From Saccharopolyspora oryzae (GTDB lineage: Bacteria; Actinomycetota; Actinomycetes; Mycobacteriales; Pseudonocardiaceae), in NCBI RefSeq assembly GCF_027853915.1, contig NZ_JAQGLA010000032.1:1-64000 (forward strand): a stretch of 64,000 nt of DNA, read 5' to 3'. The position numbers were made by a program, and so were the translations under genes. Of this stretch, positions 35,254 to 43,584 are shown in pieces. How positions within the stretch are numbered: position 1 is the stretch's first letter; every line of letters starts with the position of its first letter. Under the pieces are notes generated by a model that saw only the letters and a program-made list of their open reading frames with translations, made no database searches and was not told the DNA's origin.

Positions 35254-35606
35254 TCACCGCCCCCGTTTCGCCAAGAGCTGAACACCCGCGGTTCACCCGG
35301 TAGGCGGTCGACGCGACCGGATCCGGCTCGAAGGGGTCGGGAAACCCGAGGTCGCCGACGGGAGGGGTGGGTTGTCGGCTGCGACACGCTGGTGGAAATG
35401 GCAGGGGCGCGATCTTGATGAACCGTGTAGTGTCGGCACTGGTCGTATTTTTCTGGGGTCGTGTTCGCGCACACTCGCAGGATGGTGATGCGGGCGTGCT
35501 GCTATCTGGTTGTAGCTGGAGTAGTCGCCGTTCGAGATCCGCGACCCAGGTGGTCACGCAGTGTGACTGCCTGATGTAGTACCGGCTCCCAGAAGGAGAG
35601 AAGAGC
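35254..35606 (+). promoter_or_regulatory. Long leader/intergenic region upstream of cold-shock gene
   Basis: 353 bases without a convincing gene. It is A/T-richer than its surroundings in 35395-35480 and contains GTCAC-GCAGT-GTGAC (35554-35568) and the ribosome site AGAAGGAGAGAAG just before the ATG at 35607. Cold-shock genes often have long structured leaders that act as RNA thermometers, so a leader role is plausible. I cannot place a promoter with confidence. An open frame at 35367-35579 has no ribosome site and no protein-like composition. Confidence 0.4.
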
Positions 35607-35810
35607 ATGGCACAGGGAACCGTGAAGTGGTTCAACTCGGAGAAGGGCTTCGGCTTCATCGCTCCGGACGACGGTGGCCCGGACGTGTTCGTCCACTACT
35701 CGGCCATTGACTCGCGCGGCTTCCGCACCCTCGAAGAGGACCAGAAGGTCACCTACGAGGTCAGCCAGGGCCCGAAGGGCCCGCAGGCCGCGGACGTCCG
35801 CACGGTCTGA
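35607..35810 (+). CDS. cspA: Cold-shock protein
   Basis: 67 residues, one five-stranded OB fold. RNP1 is KGFGFI (14-19) and RNP2 is VFVHY (27-31); the N-terminus [13 protein letters not shown] is canonical. Binds single-stranded nucleic acid and acts as an RNA chaperone. Strong ribosome site, long leader, strong terminator at 35871: a monocistronic, highly expressed gene. Confidence 0.96.
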   Translation: MAQGTVKWFNSEKGFGFIAPDDGGPDVFVHYSAIDSRGFRTLEEDQKVTYEVSQGPKGPQAADVRTV

Positions 35811-35870
35811 GAACGGTGAGCCAGCTCGTTCCGCTACCACGGCACGGGCCAGCTTGACCGCAAGTCGATG

Positions 35871-35898
35871 AAAGCCCCGCACTCCGGTGCGGGGCTTT
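35871..35898 (+). terminator. Terminator hairpin after cold-shock gene
   Basis: AAAGCCCCGCA (35871-35881), loop CTCCGG, TGCGGGGCTTT (35888-35898) followed by CTCG: 11 perfect pairs with a short T run, an intrinsic terminator. It is also placed to end the converging MFS transcript. Confidence 0.9.
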
Positions 35899-35985
35899 CT
35901 CGCGTTACCGGCCCCGGTGGCTGATGTGCGGGGCGGTGCGGCTGCGAGGGTGGGCTATGCACCTGCGGCGCATACAAGCAAAAGA

Positions 35986-37422
35986 TCAAGACCTTGTTCG
36001 GCGGCGTTCGCGGTGGGCTGCGAACAGGGACGTTGCGAGCAGGATTGCCGCCAGGGCTGCGATGGACAGGCCCATGTGGTGCAGGCCGATGTCGTCGGCG
36101 TGGTCGCCGATCACGAGCGCGAGGAGCGCTGCTGCCAGGTTCGCCCCGACGTACTGGGAAGTGCGGTAGAGGCCGGAGGCCGCTCCCATCCGCTCCGCCG
36201 GGGTCACCGCGTACATCGCCTGCTGGTTGCCGATGTTGTTGAAGCCGTTCGGGACGCCGAGGACCGCCGCGATCAGGAGCAGCAGCAGGATCGGGGAATC
36301 GGCTCGCGGAACGCTCAGCAGCAGGCCTCCGACGCACAGCGCGGCGGTGCCGGCGATCAGCGCTGCGCGTGGGCTGCGGCGTCGCTGCAGCCGGTTCGCC
36401 AGGAGCGTCGAGACCACGCCGACCGCGGAGATCGGGAGGACCACCAGGCCGGCGCCGACCGGGCCGAGGTCCCGGGTTTCCTCCAGCCACTGGGGGAGGC
36501 CGTAGAAGACGCAGTAGAACGCCGTGTAGGTGACGATCGTGCGCACGTAGGTGAACGACAGCGCGCGCTTGCCCAGCAGTCGCACGTCCAGGAACGGGTC
36601 GCGAACGCGCAGGCACCACCACGCGGCGAGAGCGGTAGCGGGCACCGCGACCGCCAACCACCACCACTGGGGGACGTCGGCCAGCGAGAGCAGCCAGAAC
36701 ATCAACGCGGTGATCGCCGCCGCGAACAGGACGATGCCGATCGGGTCGATCTGCCGCAGCGCGGTGAGACGTCCGCGGCCGCGCCGCGCCGGTGGGTCCG
36801 CCGGTCCGCGCCAGATGATCACCAGGGCGCCGATCAGCGTCAGGGGCACGTTGACCCAGAAGACGCCGGACCAGCCGAACACGCCGACCAGCAGACCGCC
36901 GAGGGTGGGGCCCAGCGCTGCCGTGACCTGCGAGCAGACCGCGATCGCGGCGAGCGCGTTGTTCGGGCGGGCGCGCAGCTGGTCCGCGGCGCGGCGGATC
37001 ATCGCGACCCCGCACGGGTACTGGGCCGCGGTGCCGATGCCGATGAGGATGCGGCAGACCACCAGCGTCGCGATGTTCGGCGCGAACGGGGCGATCGCCG
37101 AGGTGATGCCGACCAGCAGCAGCCCGGCGAGGCTGGTGCGGCGGGGGCCGAGGACGTCGGCGATGCGCCCCATCGCGGGAGCGGCCACCGCCGTGGCCAG
37201 GTAGAGCGCGGAGACCAGCCAGGTCACCGAGGTGCCCGCGTCGAACACGTCGCGGATGCTGACCAGCGCGACCGCGATCATCGAGGAGTTCAGGGGCTGC
37301 AGGATGGTGCCGAAGGCGATCGGCGTGACGAACTTGCCGGGCAGTTCGCGCGCCGGGTATTCCGCAGCGCTTCGTTCAGCGTTGCTGTCCTTCTCCGGTG
37401 AGGTTTCGTGCGTTCGCGTCAT
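35986..37422 (-). CDS. MFS drug exporter, 14-helix DHA2/EmrB-QacA type
   Basis: 478 residues, about 14 membrane helices. FGTILQPLNSSMIAVALVSI in helix 1 corresponds to the LDxTIVNVALP motif C/D region, with Asp replaced by Asn-Ser; GRIADVLGPRR is motif A; WLVSALYLATA is the typical helix 2. Proton-driven multidrug export is the family function. The MarR gene lies 24 bases upstream on the same strand, so the pair forms an efflux operon with its own regulator. Confidence 0.88.
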   Translation of the reverse strand: MTRTHETSPEKDSNAERSAAEYPARELPGKFVTPIAFGTILQPLNSSMIAVALVSIRDVFDAGTSVTWLVSALYLATAVAAPAMGRIADVLGPRRTSLAGLLLVGITSAIAPFAPNIATLVVCRILIGIGTAAQYPCGVAMIRRAADQLRARPNNALAAIAVCSQVTAALGPTLGGLLVGVFGWSGVFWVNVPLTLIGALVIIWRGPADPPARRGRGRLTALRQIDPIGIVLFAAAITALMFWLLSLADVPQWWWLAVAVPATALAAWWCLRVRDPFLDVRLLGKRALSFTYVRTIVTYTAFYCVFYGLPQWLEETRDLGPVGAGLVVLPISAVGVVSTLLANRLQRRRSPRAALIAGTAALCVGGLLLSVPRADSPILLLLLIAAVLGVPNGFNNIGNQQAMYAVTPAERMGAASGLYRTSQYVGANLAAALLALVIGDHADDIGLHHMGLSIAALAAILLATSLFAAHRERRRTRS

Positions 37423-37446
37423 CGTCGGTACTCCTGCGGCGAGCGG

Positions 37447-37899
37447 TCAGGAGTCGGCCAGCCGGTCCAGCAGCCGGGCCGCCAGCACCAGCAGGTCCTG
37501 TTCCACATCGCTGAGTTCGGTCATCGCCTGGGCCAGCCACGCCTCGCGCCGGTCCCGGTCCTGCTGCACCCGCTCGCGGCCGGTGTCGGTGATGCGGATG
37601 ATCGCGGCGCGGCGGTCGTCCGGGTCGGGTGCGCGTTCGGCCAGGCCGGCGGAGATGAGGTGTTGCACCATGCGGGCCATCGACTGGGGCGTGACCCGTT
37701 CGGCGACGGCCAGCCCGCTGGTGGTGGCGGGCCCGTCGCGCTCCAAGCGGCCGAGCACCGCCATCCGGCCGAGGGTGAGCTCGCCGGGGTCGCGCTCGGA
37801 ACGCAGCCGTCGCGCCAGCCGCATCACGCCGGTGCGCACTTCGGCGGCTGCGTTGGCGACCCCGGCGGTGTTCTCGGTGGCGGGGTCGTCGCGGCTCAT
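37447..37899 (-). CDS. MarR-family transcriptional regulator
   Basis: 150 residues from the ATG at 37899. Winged helix: LTLGRMAVLGRLERDGPATTSGLA, ERVTPQSMARMVQHLISAGLAER and the wing DPDDRRAAIIRITDTGRE (each cited separately). Usually a dimeric repressor relieved by phenolic ligands. First gene of the MarR-MFS operon. CAGC-ATA-GCTG at 37905-37915, 5 bases before the ATG, is a short possible operator. Confidence 0.88.
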   Translation of the reverse strand: MSRDDPATENTAGVANAAAEVRTGVMRLARRLRSERDPGELTLGRMAVLGRLERDGPATTSGLAVAERVTPQSMARMVQHLISAGLAERAPDPDDRRAAIIRITDTGRERVQQDRDRREAWLAQAMTELSDVEQDLLVLAARLLDRLADS

Positions 37900-37964
37900 G
37901 TGTTCAGCATAGCTGTCTTTATTATCGATGCGAACGACCGTCCGGGTGTGCTCGCTCGCTGCTG

Positions 37965-38516
37965 CTAGCGGACGCGGCGCAGGCGCGCGGCCACGTGCGG
38001 GGTCATGGCCACGCCGACCATCGCGCGGTGCTCGGCGTAGTCGAGCACGTCGTCCTCGCTGAGCGCGTAGCTGCGCTGCGCGGCCTGGACGTCCTTGGCC
38101 GTCCTGGTCCGGACGACGGAGTCGGTGGCCAGCTCCCAGCTCCGGTCCGCCGCTTCGCCGTAGAAGAGCTCCTGGATCCCGGTGCAGTGCGACAGCAGCA
38201 GCTCGAGACTCCCGTCGGGCTGCGGGCGCCACCACCCCGTCTCCCACGCGGCCGGGCGGAGCACCGCGCCGTCGGCGTCGAGCAGCCAGGCGCGCGCTTC
38301 GTGCCGCAGGAACGGCCGCCCGTCGTGGGAGATCGTGAGCTGCTGGCCGAACCGGTACGGCCCGTCGATCGTCGGGTAGTCGACCTCGCCGCCGCCGCGC
38401 CACACACCGACCAGGGCGCGCAGCGGCCGGCACGCGTCGTGCAGCGGTGGGCCGGTGGTCAGGTCCGCGGTGTCGGCGGGGATGGGCGGTGCGGCGAGGT
38501 CGTCAGGGGTACCCAT
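37965..38516 (-). CDS. Nitrobindin-like heme-binding beta-barrel protein
   Basis: 183 residues. FABP-like/THAP4-type fold: LRALVGVWRGGGEVDYPTI near the N-terminus, RPFLRHEARAWL, ETGWWRPQPDGSLELLLSH, and the C-terminal MTPHVAARLRRV, whose His matches the proximal heme ligand of nitrobindins. Proposed roles are peroxynitrite isomerisation or NO scavenging. Divergent from the VOC gene. Confidence 0.84.
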   Translation of the reverse strand: MGTPDDLAAPPIPADTADLTTGPPLHDACRPLRALVGVWRGGGEVDYPTIDGPYRFGQQLTISHDGRPFLRHEARAWLLDADGAVLRPAAWETGWWRPQPDGSLELLLSHCTGIQELFYGEAADRSWELATDSVVRTRTAKDVQAAQRSYALSEDDVLDYAEHRAMVGVAMTPHVAARLRRVR

Positions 38517-38621
38517 GCGTGGCAGCGTAGGTGGTGCCCGGGTTCGCCGGGCCGATCCCGGAGGCGTTGATCTTCCCGGCGCCGGGTGGTGGGATCGGGA
38601 ACCGGGTCTTCGGAGGTGCGG

Positions 38622-39251
38622 ATGACGAACGTCGAGTCGCGGCTGGACCACCTGGTGTACGGGGTGCCGGACCTGCTCGCCGGGGTGCGGGCGGTCGCGG
38701 ACCTGCTCGGCGTCGCCCCGGTGCCGGGCGGTCGCCACCCGGCCAACGGCACGCAGAACTACCTCGTCGGTCTCGGCGGCCGGGCCTACCTGGAGGTCAT
38801 CGGCCCGGCCCCCGAGGCGACGCGCCCACCGACCGTGTTCGGCCTGGCCGCGCTGACCGTCCCGAGCCTGGTGACCTGGGCGATCACCACCACCGACCTG
38901 GACCGCGCGGTGGCCGATGCGCGCGCCGCCGGGTACGACCCGGGTGATGCGGAGTCGATGTCCCGGCGGACGCCGAGCGGGGAGCTGCTGGAGTGGCGAC
39001 TGGCCAAGCGCGAACCGAGGCCGCGCGACGGACTCGTGCCGTTCCTGATCGACTGGGGCAGTGCGCCGCACCCGGCGGAGTCGGGGCTGCCGGAGGTCCG
39101 GTTGCTGTCGCTGCGCGCCGAGCACCCGGATCCGGAAACCGTTCGAGCGGACCTGCGCGCCGTTGGTGCGCACTTGGACCTCACTCGTTCGGATGCCCCG
39201 GCGCTGCGCGCCGAAATCGAAGGCCGCGGCGGTCGGGTCGAACTGCGCTGA
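38622..39251 (+). CDS. VOC-superfamily (glyoxalase-like) protein
   Basis: 209 residues from the ATG at 38622 (GGAGGTGCG upstream). DHLVYGVPDLLAGV at residues 9-22 and TQNYLVGLGGRAYLEVIGP at 45-63 carry the first beta-alpha-beta-beta-beta module with metal-ligand type His and Glu. This is the Glyoxalase_3-like (COG-type) variety of unknown substrate. Divergent from the nitrobindin gene across 105 bases. Confidence 0.84.
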   Translation: MTNVESRLDHLVYGVPDLLAGVRAVADLLGVAPVPGGRHPANGTQNYLVGLGGRAYLEVIGPAPEATRPPTVFGLAALTVPSLVTWAITTTDLDRAVADARAAGYDPGDAESMSRRTPSGELLEWRLAKREPRPRDGLVPFLIDWGSAPHPAESGLPEVRLLSLRAEHPDPETVRADLRAVGAHLDLTRSDAPALRAEIEGRGGRVELR

Positions 39252-39460
39252 CGTCCGGTGAACTGGCGTCGCCCTACCGCGCGGTAGTCCTCTGTGGACG
39301 GTTGCGTTGCGTGTTCGGTCTTGTGCGGGGCGGTGTGGTCGGCCGTTTCACCGGGCGTTATCGTCTTGGCAACGGCGCTGCCATCCGGCGGGTTGAGCAT
39401 CGGGGTGAACCTGTTAGGCCGGGGTTTGGTGATCCGGCGCCGCGGAGAAGGGGAACTCCC

Positions 39461-39583
39461 ATGGTGCGTGCTGTTGGAACGCTGGCCGTCGTCGGTGCCG
39501 GTGTCGTCGGTTTCTGGGTCGGCTACTTGTTCGACGTGCGCCGCCACTCGACCAGCGCCGAGCTCGACCAGGTCGCCGCCTGA
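39461..39583 (+). CDS. Small single-pass membrane protein, 40 residues
   Basis: ATG at 39461 is preceded by GAGAAGGGGA at good spacing. The product is one hydrophobic helix (AVGTLAVVGAGVVGFWVGYLF, residues 4-24; cited in part) followed by a short basic/polar cytoplasmic tail with DVRRHS and a Glu-Leu-Asp end. Too short for a homology call. Composition, ribosome site and an isolated position between the VOC and LysR genes support a real gene. Function unknown. Confidence 0.55.
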   Translation: MVRAVGTLAVVGAGVVGFWVGYLFDVRRHSTSAELDQVAA

Positions 39584-39596
39584 TCCCCTTTCCGTC

Positions 39597-40496
39597 TCAA
39601 GTGGACGGTTCCGCTCGCCGGAGGGTGCGCCGGATGAGCTCGCGGAGCCAGTCGGTGCCGGGCGCGGGCAGCGCTCGCCGGTAGGTGTAGAGCGAGACCT
39701 CCACCGTCGGAACGTCGAACGGCAGCTGGAAGGTCGCCACCTGCGATGAGCGGGTGAACAGCTCGGCCACTCCGCCGGGCACCGCCGAGAGGTAGTTCGT
39801 CCGCGCCAGCAGTTCGGGCAGCGCGGTGAAGTGCGGTACCCGGGCGGCGACCGCGCGCCGGTGCCCGAGGCGGGTGAGCTCCACGTCGGCGTCGACGTGC
39901 CCGGCCGCCGGGTCGACCACGATGTGCCGCTCCCGCAGGTAGTCCTCGAACGTCGGGCGCTCGCCGATGCGCGGGTGCGCCCGGGCGCGCAGACCGACGT
40001 AGTGCTCTTGGAAGAGGGCGTCGCGCCGCAGGTCCGGGGCGTCGATGCGGGGCGTGCAGATCACGGCGTCGGCGCGACCTTGGCGCAGGTGCTGCGGGGC
40101 GGCGGTCATGTCGAGCGGCAGCACCTCGACCGCGCAGTTCGGTGCGTTCCGCTCGAGGCGGGCCAGGACCGGCGGCAGCAGGCTGATCTCGCCGAGGTCG
40201 GTCGCGCAGATCCGGAACGTGCGCTCCGAGGTCGCCGGGTCGAACCGGCCCGCGCCCGACACCGTGTCCTCGATGACCTCCAGCGCCTGCTGCAACCGCG
40301 GGTACATGCGCTCGGCGATCTCGGTCGGGGCGAGTCCGTCGGGGGAGCGGGCGAACAGCTCGTCGTTGAACTGGCGGCGCAGCCGCCGCAGCGCGTGGCT
40401 CACCGACGGCTGCGTGATGAACAGCGCCTCGGCCGTCTTGGTGACGCTGCGCGTCTCGTAAAGGAGCACGAACGTCTTCATCAGGTTCAGGTCCAC
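39597..40496 (-). CDS. LysR-family transcriptional regulator of the benzoylformate operon
   Basis: 299 residues from the GTG at 40496 (DLNLMKTF start, as MDLNLL in the family); the frame extends further upstream but only as a shadow of mdlC. N-terminal helix-turn-helix is SVTKTAEALFITQPSVSHALRRLR (in parts: TQPSVSHALRRL); the periplasmic-binding-like effector domain covers about 90-295. Divergent from mdlC with a T-N11-A box in between. Likely activates the operon on benzoylformate or mandelate. Confidence 0.87.
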   Translation of the reverse strand: MDLNLMKTFVLLYETRSVTKTAEALFITQPSVSHALRRLRRQFNDELFARSPDGLAPTEIAERMYPRLQQALEVIEDTVSGAGRFDPATSERTFRICATDLGEISLLPPVLARLERNAPNCAVEVLPLDMTAAPQHLRQGRADAVICTPRIDAPDLRRDALFQEHYVGLRARAHPRIGERPTFEDYLRERHIVVDPAAGHVDADVELTRLGHRRAVAARVPHFTALPELLARTNYLSAVPGGVAELFTRSSQVATFQLPFDVPTVEVSLYTYRRALPAPGTDWLRELIRRTLRRAEPST

Positions 40497-40514
40497 GTCG
40501 ACCACGCAGCGAGA

Positions 40515-40531
40515 ATAGATCTGGGCCATAT
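40515..40531. promoter_or_regulatory. LysR-type box between regulator and mdlC
   Basis: ATA-N11-TAT arrangement with T40516 and A28-side A40528 giving T-N11-A. It lies 19 bases from the LysR start and 83 from the mdlC start. A second related stretch, ATATCTGGAT, directly follows. Confidence 0.4.
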
Positions 40532-40613
40532 CTGGATCAACAACATTCATTAGGCCTATGAGCGCTGCGCTCCCTATGGTGGCGGACATCACCGACACGG
40601 GGAGCGAACATCC

Positions 40614-42200
40614 ATGGCCGACGTGCGCGACGTGACCTACGACCTGCTGCGATCGCACGACTTGACGACGATCTTCGGCAACCCGGGCTCCAACGAGCTG
40701 CCGTTCCTGGCCGGGATGCCGGAGGACTTCCGCTACGTGCTGGGCCTGCACGAGGGCGCGGTGCTGGCGATGGCCGACGGCTACGCGCTGGCCCGCGGCA
40801 GCTCCGCGCTGGTCAACCTGCACGCGGCGGCCGGAACGGGCAACGCGCTCGGGGCGCTGACCAACTCGGTCTACTCGCACAGCCCGCTGATCATCACCGC
40901 CGGGCAGCAGGTGCGCTCGACCATCGGCCAGGAGGTCATGCTCGCCAACGTCGACGCCGCGGAGCTGCCGAAACCGCTGGTCAAGTGGAGTTGCGAGCCG
41001 TCCTGCGCGCAGGACGTGCCGCGCTCGATCAGCCACGCCATCCACATCGCGAACCTGCCCGCCAAGGGACCGGTGTACGTCTCGGTGCCCTACGACGACT
41101 GGGCGCAGGAAGCACCGGAAGGGGCGCAGCACCTGCTCGAGCGCAAGACCGCCAGCGCGGGGGCGCTGAGCGAAGCGCAGCTGGCCGAGCTGGCCGAGGC
41201 GCTGGACGGCGCGCAGCATCCGGTGCTGGTGCTGGGCCCAGAGGTCGACGCCGAACACGCCAACGACGACGCCGTGCGCCTGGCCGACCGGTTGGGTGCG
41301 CCGGTGTGGATCGCGCCCTCCGCGTCGCGCTGCCCGTTCCCGACCCGGCACCGCAGCTTCCGCGGCGTGCTGCCCGCCGCGGTCCAGGGCATCACCGACG
41401 CGCTGCGCGAGCACGACCTGATCCTGGTGGTCGGAGCACCGGTGTTCCGCTACCACCAGTTCGTGCCCGGCGAGTACCTGCCCGCAGGTGCCCGGCTGGT
41501 GCAGCTGACCAGCGATCCCGGCGAAGCCGCGCGCGCACCGATGGGGGAGGCGCTGGTCGGCGACGTCAAGGACGCGCTGTCCCGGCTCGCCGGTGCGGTC
41601 ACCCCCGGCCTCCGGCCCGAGCTGCCGCCGCTGCCGGAACGGCCGGCCGCGCGGACCGCCGGCGAGCGACTGCACCCGGAGGAGCTGTTCGCGCTGCTGC
41701 GCGAGCACGCCCCGGAAGATGCCGTCTACGTCAAGGAATCCACCGCGACCACCGGTGCTTTCTGGGCGCAGATGGACCTCTCCACGCAGGGCAGCTACTT
41801 CTTCCCGGCCTCCGGTGGGCTCGGCTTCGGGCTGCCCGCCGCCGTCGGGGCGCAGCTGGCGCACGACGAGCGCCAGGTGATCGGGCTCATCGGCGACGGA
41901 TCGGCCAACTACGGGATCACCGCGCTGTGGACCGCTGCGCGGTACCGCATCCCGGTGATCGTCATCATCCTGAAGAACGGCACCTACGGCGCGTTGCGCT
42001 GGTTCTCCAAGGTCCTCGACGCCGGTGAGGTGCCCGGCATGGACGTGCCCGGCATCGACTTCGCGCAGATCGCCAGGGGGTACGGCGTCGACGCGACGTC
42101 GGTGCGCACCGGTGCGGAGTTCACCGCTGCGCTGAAGAGCGCGCTCGGCGCGGGCAAGCCGGTGCTGATCGAAGCGGAAACCGAGCTCACCGAACCCTGA
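40614..42200 (+). CDS. mdlC: Benzoylformate decarboxylase
   Basis: 528 residues, the same length as the Pseudomonas putida enzyme. The active-site residues fall on identical numbers: Ser26 (NPGSNELPF), Glu47 (LHEGAV), His70 (VNLHAA) and His281 (FRYHQF). The ThDP motif is GDGSANYGITALWTAARY with a following NGTYGALRWF. It decarboxylates benzoylformate to benzaldehyde in mandelate catabolism. Followed by the permease (38-base gap) and aldehyde dehydrogenase (14-base gap). No mandelate racemase or dehydrogenase is in the window, so the input may be benzoylformate itself or mandelate converted elsewhere. Confidence 0.93.
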   Translation: MADVRDVTYDLLRSHDLTTIFGNPGSNELPFLAGMPEDFRYVLGLHEGAVLAMADGYALARGSSALVNLHAAAGTGNALGALTNSVYSHSPLIITAGQQVRSTIGQEVMLANVDAAELPKPLVKWSCEPSCAQDVPRSISHAIHIANLPAKGPVYVSVPYDDWAQEAPEGAQHLLERKTASAGALSEAQLAELAEALDGAQHPVLVLGPEVDAEHANDDAVRLADRLGAPVWIAPSASRCPFPTRHRSFRGVLPAAVQGITDALREHDLILVVGAPVFRYHQFVPGEYLPAGARLVQLTSDPGEAARAPMGEALVGDVKDALSRLAGAVTPGLRPELPPLPERPAARTAGERLHPEELFALLREHAPEDAVYVKESTATTGAFWAQMDLSTQGSYFFPASGGLGFGLPAAVGAQLAHDERQVIGLIGDGSANYGITALWTAARYRIPVIVIILKNGTYGALRWFSKVLDAGEVPGMDVPGIDFAQIARGYGVDATSVRTGAEFTAALKSALGAGKPVLIEAETELTEP

Positions 42201-42238
42201 CCGGCCCTCCCCGACGAAGTGGAACCGGAGGAACCCAG

Positions 42239-43570
42239 TTGCCCCAGCACACCGCGGGGGCCGTGGTCGGCGCTGCCCGGCTCAACGGCTTCCACCTCAA
42301 AGCCCTGACCCTGTGCTCGCTGCTGATGATCGTCGACGGCTACGACATGGTCAGCTACGGCACCGTCATCTCCCAGCTGATGGACGAGTGGCACATGGAC
42401 CCGGTCGCCGCCGGGACGCTCGGGTCCGTCGCGCTGGTCGGCATGCTCGTCGGCGGGCTGTTCATCTCGCCGCTGGCCGACCGCCACGGGCGGCGGCCGC
42501 TGATGATCACCTGCGTGACCATCGCCAGCATCGCCTCGTTCGGCTGCGCGTTCGCCACCGGCCCGGAGGTGCTGGGGGTGCTGCGGTTCGTCGTCGGGGT
42601 GGCGCTGGGCGCGCTGGTGCCCAACTTCACCGCGCTGGCCGGGGAGATCGCACCGCGCCGGGCGAAGGCCCTGTTCGTCACGCTGGTGTCGTCGTTCTAC
42701 TCGGTGGGCGGCATCGGTGCGGCGGTGTTCGCCATCTACATCGAACCGGTGTGGACCTGGCGCGGCGTGTTCTACGTGGCGGGCCTGCCGCTGCTGCTGG
42801 TGCCGTTCCTGCTTCGCCACCTGCCGGAATCACCGGACTACCTGGCCGCCCGCGGTGACCGGGAGCGGTTGCTGGTGGTGCTGCGCCGGATCGCCCCGGA
42901 GCGCGACGACCTCGACGAGGTGTCGCTGGACCGCCGCTCCGGGCAGGCCGATGTCGGGCTCCGGCAGCTGTTCACCGGTGGGAACGCGCTCAACAACGTG
43001 CTGATCTGGGTGTTCTTCGCGATGTGCATGCTGCTCAGCTACGGGCTCAACACCTGGCTGCCGAAGCTGATGCAGACCGCGGGCTACCCCCTGGGCTCGG
43101 CGCTGTGGAACCTGGTGGTGCTGAACCTGGGCGGCATGGTGGGCGCGATCGTCGGCGGTTGGGTGGCCGACCGCTGGACCTACCGCGGCACCCTGGTGCT
43201 GTACTTCGCGCTCGCCTCGCTGTCGCTGATCGGGCTGTCGTTCAACCCGAACTCGTTGGTGCTCAACACCTTGCTGTTCATCGCAGGGGCGGCGACCGTC
43301 GGCGTGCTGGCGATCATCCACGCGTTCGCGGTGGAGTACTACCCGGCAGCGGTGCGCTCGACCGGCGTCGGCTGGGCGGCCGGGATCGGCCGCATCGGCG
43401 CCATCGGCGGACCCGCGCTCGGCGGCGCGCTGCTGGCGCTGGAGCTACCGTTCCAGCAGAACTTCATCGCCGTCGCGGTGCCCGGCGTGATCGGTGCGAT
43501 CGCCGTCGCGATCGTGGCCAAGAAGGAGTTCCGCCTCCCCGAACCGCAGCGGACCTCCGCACAACCCTGA
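42239..43570 (+). CDS. Aromatic acid:H+ symporter (AAHS-type MFS)
   Basis: 443 residues from the TTG at 42239 (GGAGGAAC upstream). About 12 helices. The AAHS signature D-G-Y-D in helix 1 (MIVDGYDMVSYG) and the motif-A loop LADRHGRRPLM are present, as in PcaK/BenK. Uptake of benzoylformate, mandelate or benzoate is the likely job in this operon. A shared helix 8-9 loop VADRWTYRGT repeats motif A in the second half. Confidence 0.9.
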   Translation: MPQHTAGAVVGAARLNGFHLKALTLCSLLMIVDGYDMVSYGTVISQLMDEWHMDPVAAGTLGSVALVGMLVGGLFISPLADRHGRRPLMITCVTIASIASFGCAFATGPEVLGVLRFVVGVALGALVPNFTALAGEIAPRRAKALFVTLVSSFYSVGGIGAAVFAIYIEPVWTWRGVFYVAGLPLLLVPFLLRHLPESPDYLAARGDRERLLVVLRRIAPERDDLDEVSLDRRSGQADVGLRQLFTGGNALNNVLIWVFFAMCMLLSYGLNTWLPKLMQTAGYPLGSALWNLVVLNLGGMVGAIVGGWVADRWTYRGTLVLYFALASLSLIGLSFNPNSLVLNTLLFIAGAATVGVLAIIHAFAVEYYPAAVRSTGVGWAAGIGRIGAIGGPALGGALLALELPFQQNFIAVAVPGVIGAIAVAIVAKKEFRLPEPQRTSAQP

Positions 43571-43584
43571 AGAAAGGTCGATGC

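Noticed and set aside
35367-35579. A 70-residue frame in the cold-shock leader
   Set aside because: No ribosome-binding site, no conserved-looking segment, and it overlaps a likely leader region.
40497-41864. Extension of the LysR frame upstream into the mdlC region
   Set aside because: The extra 450 residues are antisense to benzoylformate decarboxylase and lack any domain; the LysR homology begins at the GTG at 40496.
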